A stretch of DNA of 64,000 bases. Origin: DATAUK01 sp036268295 (GTDB taxonomy: Bacteria; Actinomycetota; Actinomycetes; JAFAQI01). Below, in pieces: positions 48,658 to 57,130 of this stretch. The notes beneath the pieces are model-generated. The model did no database searches. It worked only from the letters and a program-made list of their open reading frames with translations, and had not been told where the DNA came from. The stretch lies in NCBI GenBank assembly GCA_036268295.1, contig DATAUK010000030.1, positions 52,486-116,485 of the forward strand, read 5' to 3'. Both the position numbers and the translations under genes were made by a program. How positions within the stretch are numbered: the first letter of the stretch is position 1; each line of letters opens with the position of its first letter.

Positions 48658-50496
48658 TCACTCGACCGTGACGCTCTTTGCGAGGTTTCGCGGCTGGTCG
48701 ACGTCGAGGCCGCGGGCCATCGCGAACTCGACCGCGAGCACCTGCATCGGCACCAGCGTGAGAAGCGGGGACAGCAGGGACTTGGTGTCCGGGATCCGGA
48801 TCAGGTCGTCGGCGTGGGCGACCATGCTGTCGTCGTCGTCAGTCGCGATGACGATGGTCCGGGCGCCACGGGCCCGTACCTCCTGGACGTTGGTGACGAG
48901 CTTCGGCGTCAACGCATGCCTCGGCGCGATGATCACGGTCGGCGTTCCCTTTTCGATCAACGCGATCGGGCCGTGCTTGATCTCACCTGCCGGGAACCCC
49001 TCGGCCGAGATGTAGGCCAGCTCCTTGAGCTTCAGCGCACCCTCGAGCGCCATCGGATATCCGACGTGGCGCCCGATGAACAGCACCCGCTCGTGCGACG
49101 CGATCTCCCGGGCCAGCTTGCGGACCGGATCCATCCGGGTCAGCACCTGACTCACCAGCTCCGGAGTCTGCTCGAGGTCGCCGAAATGCGAGCGCACCTC
49201 GTCGTCGTCTCGATAGCCGCGGACCTGGGCGAGGTGCAGGCCGACAAGATAGACGGCGGCCAGTTGCGTCATCGTCGACTTGGTCGACGCCACCGCGACC
49301 TCGGGTCCACCACGGGTGTAGAACGTCGCGTCGCTCTCGCGGGCGATCGAGGACCCGACGGTGTTGGTGATCGCGAGCACCGACGCGCGCTGGCGGCGGG
49401 CATGACGCACCGCCTCCAGGGTGTCTGCTGTCTCGCCGCTCTGGCTGATCGCGACGACGAGGGTGTGCCGGTCGAGAACCGGGTCGCGATAGCGGAACTC
49501 GCTCGCCATCTCGACCTGCACCGGCAGCCGCGACCAGCGCTCGATCGCGTACTTCCCGACCAGGGCGGCGTGGTACGCCGAGCCGGCGCCGACGACGATC
49601 ACGTGGCTCAGGCCCTGCACGTCCTCGTCGCTCATCGCGAGCTCGTCGAGGACCAGCCGGCCGTCGGCGCCGAGTCGGCCGCCGATGCTCTCGCGGACCG
49701 CCTCGGGCTGCTCGTCGATCTCCTTGAGCATGAAGTAGTCGTAGCCGGCCTTCTCGGCGGCCGCAGTGTCCCAATCGACGTGGAACTCGCCACCTTCGAC
49801 GAGGGCTCCGGCCGCATCGGTCACCCGCACCCCGCCGCGGCGCAGCTCGGCGAACTGATCCTGGTCGAGCGCTCGAGCGGTCCGGGTGTGCGCGATGAAC
49901 GCGGTCACGTCACTTGCCAGGAAGTTCTCGCCCTCGCCCAGCCCGACCACCAGCGGCAGGTTGCGCCGGGCTCCGACGACCAGATCCGGGTGGTCGCGAT
50001 GCGCAACCACCAGCACGAAGGAGCCGTCGAGGCCGCCGCACACGCCACGCACCGCCGCCGCGAGATCGCCGTCGTAGCTCTCTTCGATCAGGTGCGCGAC
50101 CGCTTCGGTGTCGGTGTCGCTCCTCAGCAGGTGGCCGCGCTGCTCGAGCGCCTCACGCAACTCGGCGTAGTTCTCGATCGTCCCGTTGTGCACGACCGCG
50201 ACGGCGCCGGAGCAGTCGACCTGCGGGTGCGCGTTGCGATCGATCGGCGCACCGTGGGTCGCCCAGCGGGTGTGGCCGATGCCGAGCGTGCCCTCCAGGT
50301 CGTCCGGATTGACGCCAGCGAGCGCGGCCTGCAGATTGGCCAGCTTGCCCGCCTTGCGCACCACCGTGAGGTCGCCCGCCGCATCGCGGATCGCGACCCC
50401 GGCCGAGTCGTAGCCGCGGTATTCCAACCGCTTCAGGCCCTCCATCACGACGTCGAGCGCAGGTTGCGCGCCGACGTACCCGACGATCCCGCACAT
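48658..50496 (-). CDS. glmS: Glutamine-fructose-6-phosphate aminotransferase (isomerising)
   Basis: 612 residues from ATG 50496; a longer in-frame extension upstream is rejected because the enzyme must start MCGIVGYVG with Cys2 as the nucleophile. N-terminal glutamine amidotransferase, then two SIS domains with ISQSGETADTLEAV and VASTKSTMTQLAAVYLVGLH, ending DQPRNLAKSVTVE as in all GlmS. Makes glucosamine-6-phosphate for UDP-GlcNAc; glmM lies 2.7 kb away. No strong Shine-Dalgarno and no glmS ribozyme-like sequence is visible upstream. Confidence 0.98.
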   Translation of the reverse strand: MCGIVGYVGAQPALDVVMEGLKRLEYRGYDSAGVAIRDAAGDLTVVRKAGKLANLQAALAGVNPDDLEGTLGIGHTRWATHGAPIDRNAHPQVDCSGAVAVVHNGTIENYAELREALEQRGHLLRSDTDTEAVAHLIEESYDGDLAAAVRGVCGGLDGSFVLVVAHRDHPDLVVGARRNLPLVVGLGEGENFLASDVTAFIAHTRTARALDQDQFAELRRGGVRVTDAAGALVEGGEFHVDWDTAAAEKAGYDYFMLKEIDEQPEAVRESIGGRLGADGRLVLDELAMSDEDVQGLSHVIVVGAGSAYHAALVGKYAIERWSRLPVQVEMASEFRYRDPVLDRHTLVVAISQSGETADTLEAVRHARRQRASVLAITNTVGSSIARESDATFYTRGGPEVAVASTKSTMTQLAAVYLVGLHLAQVRGYRDDDEVRSHFGDLEQTPELVSQVLTRMDPVRKLAREIASHERVLFIGRHVGYPMALEGALKLKELAYISAEGFPAGEIKHGPIALIEKGTPTVIIAPRHALTPKLVTNVQEVRARGARTIVIATDDDDSMVAHADDLIRIPDTKSLLSPLLTLVPMQVLAVEFAMARGLDVDQPRNLAKSVTVE

Positions 50497-50604
50497 GAGG
50501 TGAAGGGTACGCGACGGCGGACTTCTCGAGCCGCGATCCAGCGTTGGCCCGCGCGCTCGAGGTGGCGGCGCGCTCGGCTCGATAACCCTGCCGCGACGAG
50601 ATGA

Positions 50605-50664
50605 GATCCTTGCCCGGCACCCGATGCCGGGAGCAGCCAACCGAGACGATTGATTGCGAGGATC
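50605..50664 (+). promoter_or_regulatory. Structured leader of the sarcosine/dimethylglycine-dehydrogenase-like gene
   Basis: Contains a stem CCCGGCA-CCCGA-TGCCGGG (50613-50631), then GAGCAGCCAACCGAGACG and GATTGCGAGGAT up to 50663. Upstream GATCCT (50605-50610) is complementary to AGGATC (50659-50664), which overlaps the Shine-Dalgarno, so alternative pairing could hide the ribosome site. The same box order precedes trmB (17781-17834). Confidence 0.4.
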
Positions 50665-50665
50665 C

Positions 50666-53146
50666 GTGACGGACAGCGGTGGCATCCGGACCGTCGAGCT
50701 GCCGGCTCGTGCGCGGGTCGTGATCATCGGCGGCGGCGTGATCGGCTGCAGCATCGCCTACCACCTTGCGCACCTCGGCTGGACCGACGTGGTCCTCGTC
50801 GAACGGGACGCGCTGACGGCGGGTACGACGTGGCACGCGGCCGGGCTGATCACCTCCGCCGGAATGACCGACGAGACCGCGCTGTTCATGAGCCGCTACT
50901 CGCGCGACCTCTACGCCCGGCTCGAAGCCGAGACCGGCCACTCGACCGGATTCCGGCCGGTCGGGCACGTCAGCCTCGCCACCAACGAACGCCGGCTCGA
51001 GGCGCTGCGGCGGGAGTCGGAGTTCGTCCGGGGCTTCGGCGTGCCGGACAACGAGATCTCGGCCGCCGAGCTCGCCGCGATGTGGCCGCTGCTCGACGTG
51101 TCCGATGTGCTCGCCGGCTTCCTGGTCCCCGATGAGGGTCGCGCCGACCCGGTCGGGGTGGCGACGTCGCTCGCCAAGGGCGCGACCGCGCGCGGCGTCA
51201 AGATCGTGCAAGGCGTGACTGTCGACCGGATCGAGACCAAAGGCACTCGGGTCACCGGCGTACTGACCGATCACGGCCGCATCGAGACCGAGATCGTCGT
51301 CAACTCAGCCGGGATGTGGGCGCGCCAGCTCGGGGAGCGCAACGGCGTCAGCATCCCGCTGCAGGCCGCCGAGCATTACTACCTGCTGACCGACGAGGTT
51401 CCCGGTATGGACCGCGACCTTGCCGTTATCGAGGACCCCGATCGCTACGGCTACTACCGACCCGAGGGTGATGGGATGCTGGTCGGGCTGTTCGAGCCGG
51501 TCGCGGCGCCGTGGTCGCTCGACGGGGTCCCGATGAACGCGTCGTTCACGACCCTGCCGCCGGACTGGGACCGGCTCGGTCCTTATCTCGAGCCGGCGCT
51601 CGACCGGATCCCGTCACTTGCCGACGTCGGAGTCCGGCTGTTCTTCTGCGGCCCGGAGTCGTTCACCCCGGACGTTCGGCCGATGCTCGGACCGGCGCCG
51701 GAGCTCGACGGCTACTACGTCGCGGCCGGGCTGAACTCGCTCGGCATCCTGCTCGGCGGCGGGGTCGGCACCGTGATGGCGCAGTGGATCGTCGACGGCG
51801 TGCCGCCGGTCGACATCACCGGATACGCCGTCGACCGGGCCAACCTGCACGAGACCTCGCGGCGCTTCCGTGCCGAGCGGACGGTCGAGCAGCTCGGCGT
51901 ACTTTTCGGCGACGCGGTCTTCCCGAACTGGAAGCCGTCGTCGGCGCGCAACGTGCGGCGCTCGGTGTTGCACGACCGGCTGGTCGCCCAGGGCGGGCAC
52001 TTCAACGTCTCGATGGGCTGGGAGTTCGCCGAGTGGTACGACGTCGACGCCGAACACCCGGAAACCGCGCTCGACTTCACCCGGCAGGACTCTTTCCGGA
52101 TCGTCGCCGAGGAGCACCGTACGGTGCGCGAGGCGGTCGGCATGCTGGACATGAGCCTGATGGCGAAGCTCATGGTCCAAGGCCCGGGCGCGATGGCGGT
52201 CTTGAACCGGCTGTCGACCAGCGATGTCGACCGTGAGGTCGGACGGCTGGTCTACACCCAGTGGCTCGATGCGCGCGGTGGCATCATGACCGACCTCACC
52301 GTCACGCGGCTCGACGAGCAGCGCTTCCTGGTCGTCGCGAGCGACCTCATCGCGCGACGGGTCGAGCCGATGATCCGGCGCGAGTCGCGCGCCGGCGAAG
52401 TGGTGGTCGTCACCGACATCACCTCCGCCGTCACATTGCTGTCCGTCCAGGGTCCGCTATCGCGCGAGCTGATCTCCCGGCTGACCGACGCCGATCTGTC
52501 CAACGCTGCATTCCCGTACCTCTCGGCCCGGCCGATCCATGTCGGCTACGCCCCGATCCTCGCCGCCCGGGTCACCTACGTCGGCGAGCTCGGCTGGGAG
52601 CTGCACGTGCCAACCGAGTTCGCGACCCATGTGTACGACGAGCTGTGCGCGGCCGGCACCGATCTGGGCTTGCGGCCGGTGGGCCTTGCCGCGATGAACA
52701 GCTTGCGGTTGGAGAAGGGCTATCGCGACATGGGTATCGACATCGACAACACCGACACCCCACTCGGAGCCGGGCTCGGCTTCACGATCGCCTGGGACAA
52801 GCCCGGCGGCTTTGTCGGGCGCGAGGCGTTGTTGGCACGCAAGGCGCAGGGCCCGCCGCCGGATCGCGTCGTCAGCGTGATCGTCGACGACCCGGACGCC
52901 GAGCTGTTCGGCAACGAGCCATTGCTGCACCACGGCAGCTGGGTCGGCTACGTGCGCGCCGCTGGCTTCGGTCACACCGTCGGTGGCCCGGTCGGCCTGG
53001 TGCAGGTCCACCACGAGGAGGGCGTCACCGGCGACTGGCTCGCCGAGGGTGGCTTCACCCTGCACACCCCTGCCCGCAACCTGCCGGCCCGGCTGCAGAT
53101 CCCGCCGCTCTACGACCCGAAACGCCTCCGCATCCTCGCCGACTAA
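50666..53146 (+). CDS. FAD-dependent dehydrogenase fused to a GcvT-like folate domain (dimethylglycine/sarcosine dehydrogenase type)
   Basis: 826 residues from GTG 50666. The N-terminal half is a DAO-type FAD domain: VVIIGGGVIGCSIAYHLAHLG, then TAGTTWHAAGLI, the His that can carry covalent FAD, and VNSAGMWARQLG. The C-terminal half is a GcvT-like aminomethyltransferase domain (VQGPGAMAVLNRLSTSDVD, GELGWELHVP, LRLEKGYRDMGIDID). Such fusions demethylate dimethylglycine or sarcosine and pass the one-carbon unit to tetrahydrofolate. No glycine-betaine genes are adjacent, so the exact N-methyl substrate is inferred only. Family A repeat follows its TAA directly. Confidence 0.93.
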   Translation: MTDSGGIRTVELPARARVVIIGGGVIGCSIAYHLAHLGWTDVVLVERDALTAGTTWHAAGLITSAGMTDETALFMSRYSRDLYARLEAETGHSTGFRPVGHVSLATNERRLEALRRESEFVRGFGVPDNEISAAELAAMWPLLDVSDVLAGFLVPDEGRADPVGVATSLAKGATARGVKIVQGVTVDRIETKGTRVTGVLTDHGRIETEIVVNSAGMWARQLGERNGVSIPLQAAEHYYLLTDEVPGMDRDLAVIEDPDRYGYYRPEGDGMLVGLFEPVAAPWSLDGVPMNASFTTLPPDWDRLGPYLEPALDRIPSLADVGVRLFFCGPESFTPDVRPMLGPAPELDGYYVAAGLNSLGILLGGGVGTVMAQWIVDGVPPVDITGYAVDRANLHETSRRFRAERTVEQLGVLFGDAVFPNWKPSSARNVRRSVLHDRLVAQGGHFNVSMGWEFAEWYDVDAEHPETALDFTRQDSFRIVAEEHRTVREAVGMLDMSLMAKLMVQGPGAMAVLNRLSTSDVDREVGRLVYTQWLDARGGIMTDLTVTRLDEQRFLVVASDLIARRVEPMIRRESRAGEVVVVTDITSAVTLLSVQGPLSRELISRLTDADLSNAAFPYLSARPIHVGYAPILAARVTYVGELGWELHVPTEFATHVYDELCAAGTDLGLRPVGLAAMNSLRLEKGYRDMGIDIDNTDTPLGAGLGFTIAWDKPGGFVGREALLARKAQGPPPDRVVSVIVDDPDAELFGNEPLLHHGSWVGYVRAAGFGHTVGGPVGLVQVHHEEGVTGDWLAEGGFTLHTPARNLPARLQIPPLYDPKRLRILAD

Positions 53147-53148
53147 CC

Positions 53149-53232
53149 CCGCGCATGTGCCATTGGTGGGGCTATAGGCCCGCGCATGTGCCATTGGTGG
53201 GGCTATAGGCCCACTGATGGCACATGCGTATG
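53149..53232. repeat. Family A palindromic element, copy 3, between two convergent stop codons
   Basis: Two forward units about 31 bp apart (GCGCATGTGCCATTGGTGGG and its repeat) and one inverted unit (CCACTGATGGCACATGCG). It starts 2-3 bases after the TAA of the dehydrogenase gene (53144-53146) and ends a few bases before the TAA of glmM on the other strand (53236-53238), so it fits a bidirectional terminator. Confidence 0.88.
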
Positions 53233-53235
53233 GGG

Positions 53236-54561
53236 TTAGCGGATGGCGGCGGCGATTCGCTCGGCTAGCTCGCTGGCCCTGGCCTCGGTCGTTGCCTCGA
53301 CCATTACGCGGACCAGCGGCTCGGTGCCACTCGCGCGCACCAGTACCCGGCCTTCGTCGCCGAGCTCGGCGGTGACCGCCGTGGTTAGCGGCGCGGCCGC
53401 GGCGAGCGCCTGATCGCGGTCGGCAACCCTCACATTGACGAGCACCTGCGGCAGCCGTACGACGACCGACGCGAGATCGGCGAGCGACCGGCCCGAGGCA
53501 ACGACCGCGGACATCAGCGCGAGCGCGGTGAGGATGCCATCACCGGTCGTGGCCTTATCGAGTAGGACGACGTGACCCGACTGCTCGCCACCGAGCGACA
53601 GACCGTCCGCCCGCATCCGCTCGGCGACGCTTCGATCTCCGACCGGAGTTGTGACCACCGAGACATCGTGAGCACTCAGCGCGCGAATCAAGCCGAGGTT
53701 GCTCATCACAGTGGCGGCTATCGTGTTGCGGCGTAACGAATCTCGCCGCTTCAGATCGATCGCCAGCACCGCGAGGATCGCGTCGCCGTCGACGATCTCG
53801 CCCGTCGCTGTGACTGCAAGACAGCGGTCGGCATCGCCATCGTGGGCGATGCCCAGATCGGCGCCGGTTTCGCGCACGGCGGCCAGCACCGCCTCAAGAT
53901 GGGTAGCGCCGCATCGCTCGTTGATCCGCTCGCCGTCGAGGTCGGTGTTGATGACGGTCACGGACGCGCCGGCGCCGGAGTAGACCGCCGCAGCGACGGT
54001 CGACGCCGATCCGTTGGCGCAGTCGACCACGATCCGCAGGCCGTCGAGGCGGGTCGGCATCGCCGCCAGCAGCGCCCCGACGTACCACGACTGATCGCCG
54101 GACAGGTCGACCCGGACCGCGCCGCCGCCTGATGCGAGCGGCTCGTCATCGAGGCGCCCTTCGATCCGAGCCTCGACATCATCACCGAGCTTGAGCCCGC
54201 CGGCGCCGAACAGCTTGATCCCGTTGTCCGCCGCCGGATTGTGGCTGGCCGAGATCACGATCCCGAACGATGGTTGCCCGGCAAATCCGGGTACGCCGTC
54301 AGCGACGGCGCGAGCAACCGCCGGAGTGGGTATGACGCCGAGCAGCGCGACGTCGGCACCCGCGCCTGTCAGACCAGCAACGACAGCGTCTTGCAGCCAG
54401 CCGCCAGATGGCCGGGGATCGCGCCCGACAACAACCAGCGGCCGCAACTCAGAGCCGGCAAGCTCGGCGACAGCAGCCGCAGCGATAGCAGAGGCGAGCT
54501 CAGCTGTCAGCTCAACGCCGGCAACCCCGCGAACCCCATCGGTCCCAAACCACCGCGCCAC
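53236..54561 (-). CDS. glmM: Phosphoglucosamine mutase
   Basis: 441 residues. FGTDGVRG at the N-terminus; active-site Ser in VISASHNPAADNGIKLFG; Mg2+ loop AHDGDADRC; sugar-binding GGEQSGHVV; C-terminal phosphate loop RASGTEPLVRVM. Converts glucosamine-6-phosphate to the 1-phosphate. It follows rpsI on the same strand with a 167-bp gap, the usual actinobacterial order rplM-rpsI-glmM. Confidence 0.98.
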   Translation of the reverse strand: MARWFGTDGVRGVAGVELTAELASAIAAAAVAELAGSELRPLVVVGRDPRPSGGWLQDAVVAGLTGAGADVALLGVIPTPAVARAVADGVPGFAGQPSFGIVISASHNPAADNGIKLFGAGGLKLGDDVEARIEGRLDDEPLASGGGAVRVDLSGDQSWYVGALLAAMPTRLDGLRIVVDCANGSASTVAAAVYSGAGASVTVINTDLDGERINERCGATHLEAVLAAVRETGADLGIAHDGDADRCLAVTATGEIVDGDAILAVLAIDLKRRDSLRRNTIAATVMSNLGLIRALSAHDVSVVTTPVGDRSVAERMRADGLSLGGEQSGHVVLLDKATTGDGILTALALMSAVVASGRSLADLASVVVRLPQVLVNVRVADRDQALAAAAPLTTAVTAELGDEGRVLVRASGTEPLVRVMVEATTEARASELAERIAAAIR

Positions 54562-54728
54562 GTTTCAGACCCCGCCAGCCCACGGCGACCTGAAGATCGC
54601 TCGCGACAAGAACACCGCCAGTTCTGACCTACGTGTCTCAGCAAGCGCTGAATCGAAGGCTGGCAACGCCGCAGGAGCCGCCGCGTGCGAAGGCACGCAA
54701 GCCGACGAGACCGCCGCCAGTCGTGCGC

Positions 54729-55259
54729 TCAGCGCTTCGAGTACTGCGGGGCTTTGCGGGCTTTTTTCAGCCCATACTTCTTACGCTCCTTGGCCCGCGG
54801 GTCACGAGTCAGGAAGCCGGCCTTCTTCAGCGGCGGGCGGGCTTCGCCGTCGGCCTCTATGAGCGAGCGGGCGATGCCTAGCCGGACCGCACCGGCCTGA
54901 CCGGAGATGCCGCCGCCCTGCACCCGAACCAGGACGTCGTAGCTGCCGACCAGGTCGAGGGTGACGAATGGCTCATTGACGATCTGCTGGTGAACCTTGT
55001 TCGGGAAGTAGTCCTCGAGGGTCCGGCCGTTGATCGTCCAGGTGCCGCTGCCGGGCACCAGTCGCACCCGGGCGATCGCTTCCTTGCGCCGTCCGGTGGC
55101 GCCCACCGGACCACTCGCAACCGGTCGGGGAACCCGGACCGGCGCCGGCGCCGCTACCTGCTCGGTCGCCTCGCCCGACTCGGTGTCGCTCGCCTCGACG
55201 TCGCCGTCAACAACGGCGTCGTCAGCCACAAGCTCAGTCTCGGTCACTGTCTCACTCAC
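54729..55259 (-). CDS. rpsI: 30S ribosomal protein S9 with acidic N-terminal extension
   Basis: 176 residues, GTG start. The S9 core runs from TGRRKEAIARVRLVPGSG to the C-terminal RDPRAKERKKYGLKKARKAPQYSKR, whose SKR end reaches the ribosomal P site. About 50 acidic, Ala/Val-rich residues precede the core, longer than typical bacterial S9 but seen in some Actinobacteria. The start shares one base with the rplM stop, so translation is coupled. Confidence 0.98.
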   Translation of the reverse strand: MSETVTETELVADDAVVDGDVEASDTESGEATEQVAAPAPVRVPRPVASGPVGATGRRKEAIARVRLVPGSGTWTINGRTLEDYFPNKVHQQIVNEPFVTLDLVGSYDVLVRVQGGGISGQAGAVRLGIARSLIEADGEARPPLKKAGFLTRDPRAKERKKYGLKKARKAPQYSKR

Positions 55260-55702
55260 TACTGCGCCACCTGCGTGATCTCGTATGGCACCGGCTGCTG
55301 CGCCTGGTGCGGGTGTTCGGGGCCGGCGTACACCTTGAGTTTGCCGGCCATCTGACGGCCGAGCGTGGTGTGCGGCAGCATGCCCTGGATCGCCTTCTCG
55401 ACGACGCGCTCAGGGCGCTTGTCGAGCAACGTGGAGTACGGCGTCGCCGAGAGACCGCCGGGATAACCGGAGTGGTGGTAGGCCAGCTTCTGCTCGCGCT
55501 TGTTGCCGCTGAGCGCGATCTTGCTGGCGTTGACGATGATGACGAAGTCACCGGTGTCGACATGCGGAGCAAAGATCGCCTTGTGCTTGCCGCGCAGCAA
55601 CTGGGCCGCCCGGCTAGCAAGCCGGCCAAGCACGACGTCGGTCGCGTCGATGACGAGCCACTGGCGGGTGATCTCGCCGGCCTTCGGTTGGAACGTACGC
55701 AC
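55259..55702 (-). CDS. rplM: 50S ribosomal protein L13
   Basis: 147 residues, GTG start. RTFQPKAGEITRQWLVIDATDVVLGRLAS and the conserved SGNKREQKLAYHHSGYPGG, then KRPERVVEKAIQGMLPHTTLGRQMAGKLKVYAG. First gene of the L13-S9 operon. The 127 bp upstream probably contains its promoter; I see no recognisable L13 leader. Confidence 0.98.
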   Translation of the reverse strand: MRTFQPKAGEITRQWLVIDATDVVLGRLASRAAQLLRGKHKAIFAPHVDTGDFVIIVNASKIALSGNKREQKLAYHHSGYPGGLSATPYSTLLDKRPERVVEKAIQGMLPHTTLGRQMAGKLKVYAGPEHPHQAQQPVPYEITQVAQ

Positions 55703-55829
55703 AGAGGGGCCTTCACGTTGTCGCTGTCAGGATTTCGGCTGCTTGCGCCGGACGCGCAGGCTAACGCCCGCGTGACCGTTCGAGGCTACCCGTGGTCCTC
55801 GCAACGGGTCAAAGTAGGAGACCGCCGGC

Positions 55830-56510
55830 TCACTCAGGCGGGGCGAACACGCAGAATTCGTTGCCTTCCGGATCGGCCATGACGGTCCAGCCGATGTCGT
55901 CGTCGGGCACGCGCAGCACGCGCGCACCGGCCGCGACCAGCAGGTTCTGGTCGGGCGCGACGACGTCCCAGTGGATCCGGTTCTTGACCGTCTTCGGCTC
56001 GGGCACCGGCACGAAGTCCATGCTCAGGATCGGCATGCCGGCAATGTGCTCGACCGATGAGTAGCCGCTCTCCTGGTGCACGACATCGGCGCCGTATACA
56101 TCGCCCCACCACTGCGCGATCGCGGCCGGATCGACGCTGTCGATCACCACTCCGTGCAGCCGGTCCGCGGGAAGCTCGTCGCGCAGGAACGCGCAGTATT
56201 CGCCACCCTCGGGATCGGCCATGACGGTCCAGGCCCAGCCCTCGCGCTGCGGTTCGACGACGACCGATCCGGTCGCCTCGAGCTCGGCGAGCGACCTCGC
56301 GTAGATATCGAGGTGCACCCGCTGCTTGACAGACTTGGACTCCGGCACCGGGCAGATCCACACCGTGTGACCGCTTGTCGGGCCGACGACCGCGCCGCCG
56401 GCGGACTCGCGCTGCCGCCAGGTCAGACCCAGCGTCGACGCCCACCACGGTCCGAGCACGTCGGGCTCGACCGCGTCCAGGCACAGATCCTTGAAGCTCG
56501 CGATTGCCAT
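55830..56510 (-). CDS. Two-domain VOC-superfamily protein
   Basis: 226 residues, two tandem VOC modules. Each ends in a similar DPEGxEYC/EFC turn: WTVMADPEGGEYCAFL in the first and WTVMADPEGNEFCVFAPPE in the second. The internal duplication is of the type found in actinobacterial glyoxalase-like proteins. Substrate unknown. It shares one base with the upstream FMN-binding gene and is followed by an intergenic gap before rplM. Confidence 0.92.
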   Translation of the reverse strand: MAIASFKDLCLDAVEPDVLGPWWASTLGLTWRQRESAGGAVVGPTSGHTVWICPVPESKSVKQRVHLDIYARSLAELEATGSVVVEPQREGWAWTVMADPEGGEYCAFLRDELPADRLHGVVIDSVDPAAIAQWWGDVYGADVVHQESGYSSVEHIAGMPILSMDFVPVPEPKTVKNRIHWDVVAPDQNLLVAAGARVLRVPDDDIGWTVMADPEGNEFCVFAPPE

Positions 56511-57130
56511 CAGCCCTCTACCTCGGTACGACGGAGCAATTGCCGGCGCGCCGCCTGATCGCCCGGACCGGCTCGGTCCGCGAGCCGTTGCGCGACCGCC
56601 ATCCGATGTTCGCGATCGACGTTTCCGCCGTACTTGAACTTCGCCTTCACCTCACGGACCGCAAGGCGAAGACCACGGATGCCGGGCAGCTTTCGCAGGT
56701 GCACGGACGGGTCGGCGGCACCGAGGCCGGGCTCGATCGCCGCGAGCTGCTGTCGCAGGATCGCGAGCTTGCCCTCGTCGTCGTCGACCACGGTCACGTC
56801 GCAGGTCAGCTGCGCCGCGGCGTAGTAGGTGGTCGGGACACCTTCGGCCGGGTCCTCGTCGCCGAGCGCCTTCCAGGCCGATGGCACATACGCCCAGTCA
56901 CCCGCCACCGACAGCAGCGCGACCGGGCGTTCGTCGAGCGCATCCCAGACCGGGTTCGGGCGAGCCAGGTGCAGCAGCACGGTGTCGCCGTCGACGATGA
57001 ACTGCGTCGGCACCACGACCGGCAGTTCGCGGTCCCGGCCAGGGGCGATCAACTGCCCAAAACCTTGTGCCGCGACGAAATCCCGCCATTCATCGGGATC
57101 GTTCGGCGCGTCCCATGGATGAACCAACAT
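56510..57130 (-). CDS. PaiB-like FMN-binding protein
   Basis: 206 residues. LVHPWDAPNDPDEWRDFVAAQGFGQLIAP, HLARPNPVWDAL, VAGDWAYVPSAWKALG and VPTTYYAAAQLTCDVTVV are typical of the FMN-binding negative transcriptional regulator (PaiB) family. Despite the name no HTH is apparent. It shares one base with ABC-F upstream and one with the VOC gene, so the three are probably one operon. Substrate unknown. Confidence 0.92.
   Translation of the reverse strand: MLVHPWDAPNDPDEWRDFVAAQGFGQLIAPGRDRELPVVVPTQFIVDGDTVLLHLARPNPVWDALDERPVALLSVAGDWAYVPSAWKALGDEDPAEGVPTTYYAAAQLTCDVTVVDDDEGKLAILRQQLAAIEPGLGAADPSVHLRKLPGIRGLRLAVREVKAKFKYGGNVDREHRMAVAQRLADRAGPGDQAARRQLLRRTEVEG

Noticed and set aside
50497..50665. 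Possible glmS ribozyme or known riboswitch in the gap between glmS and the dehydrogenase
   Set aside because: No conserved ribozyme or riboswitch core was recognised on either strand; the structured leader on the plus strand is reported as unnamed.
56880..56892. GATGGCACATACG, a near match to the family A inverted unit
   Set aside because: It lies inside the PaiB-like coding sequence as normal codons (Tyr-Val-Pro-Ser), with no second unit or hairpin nearby.
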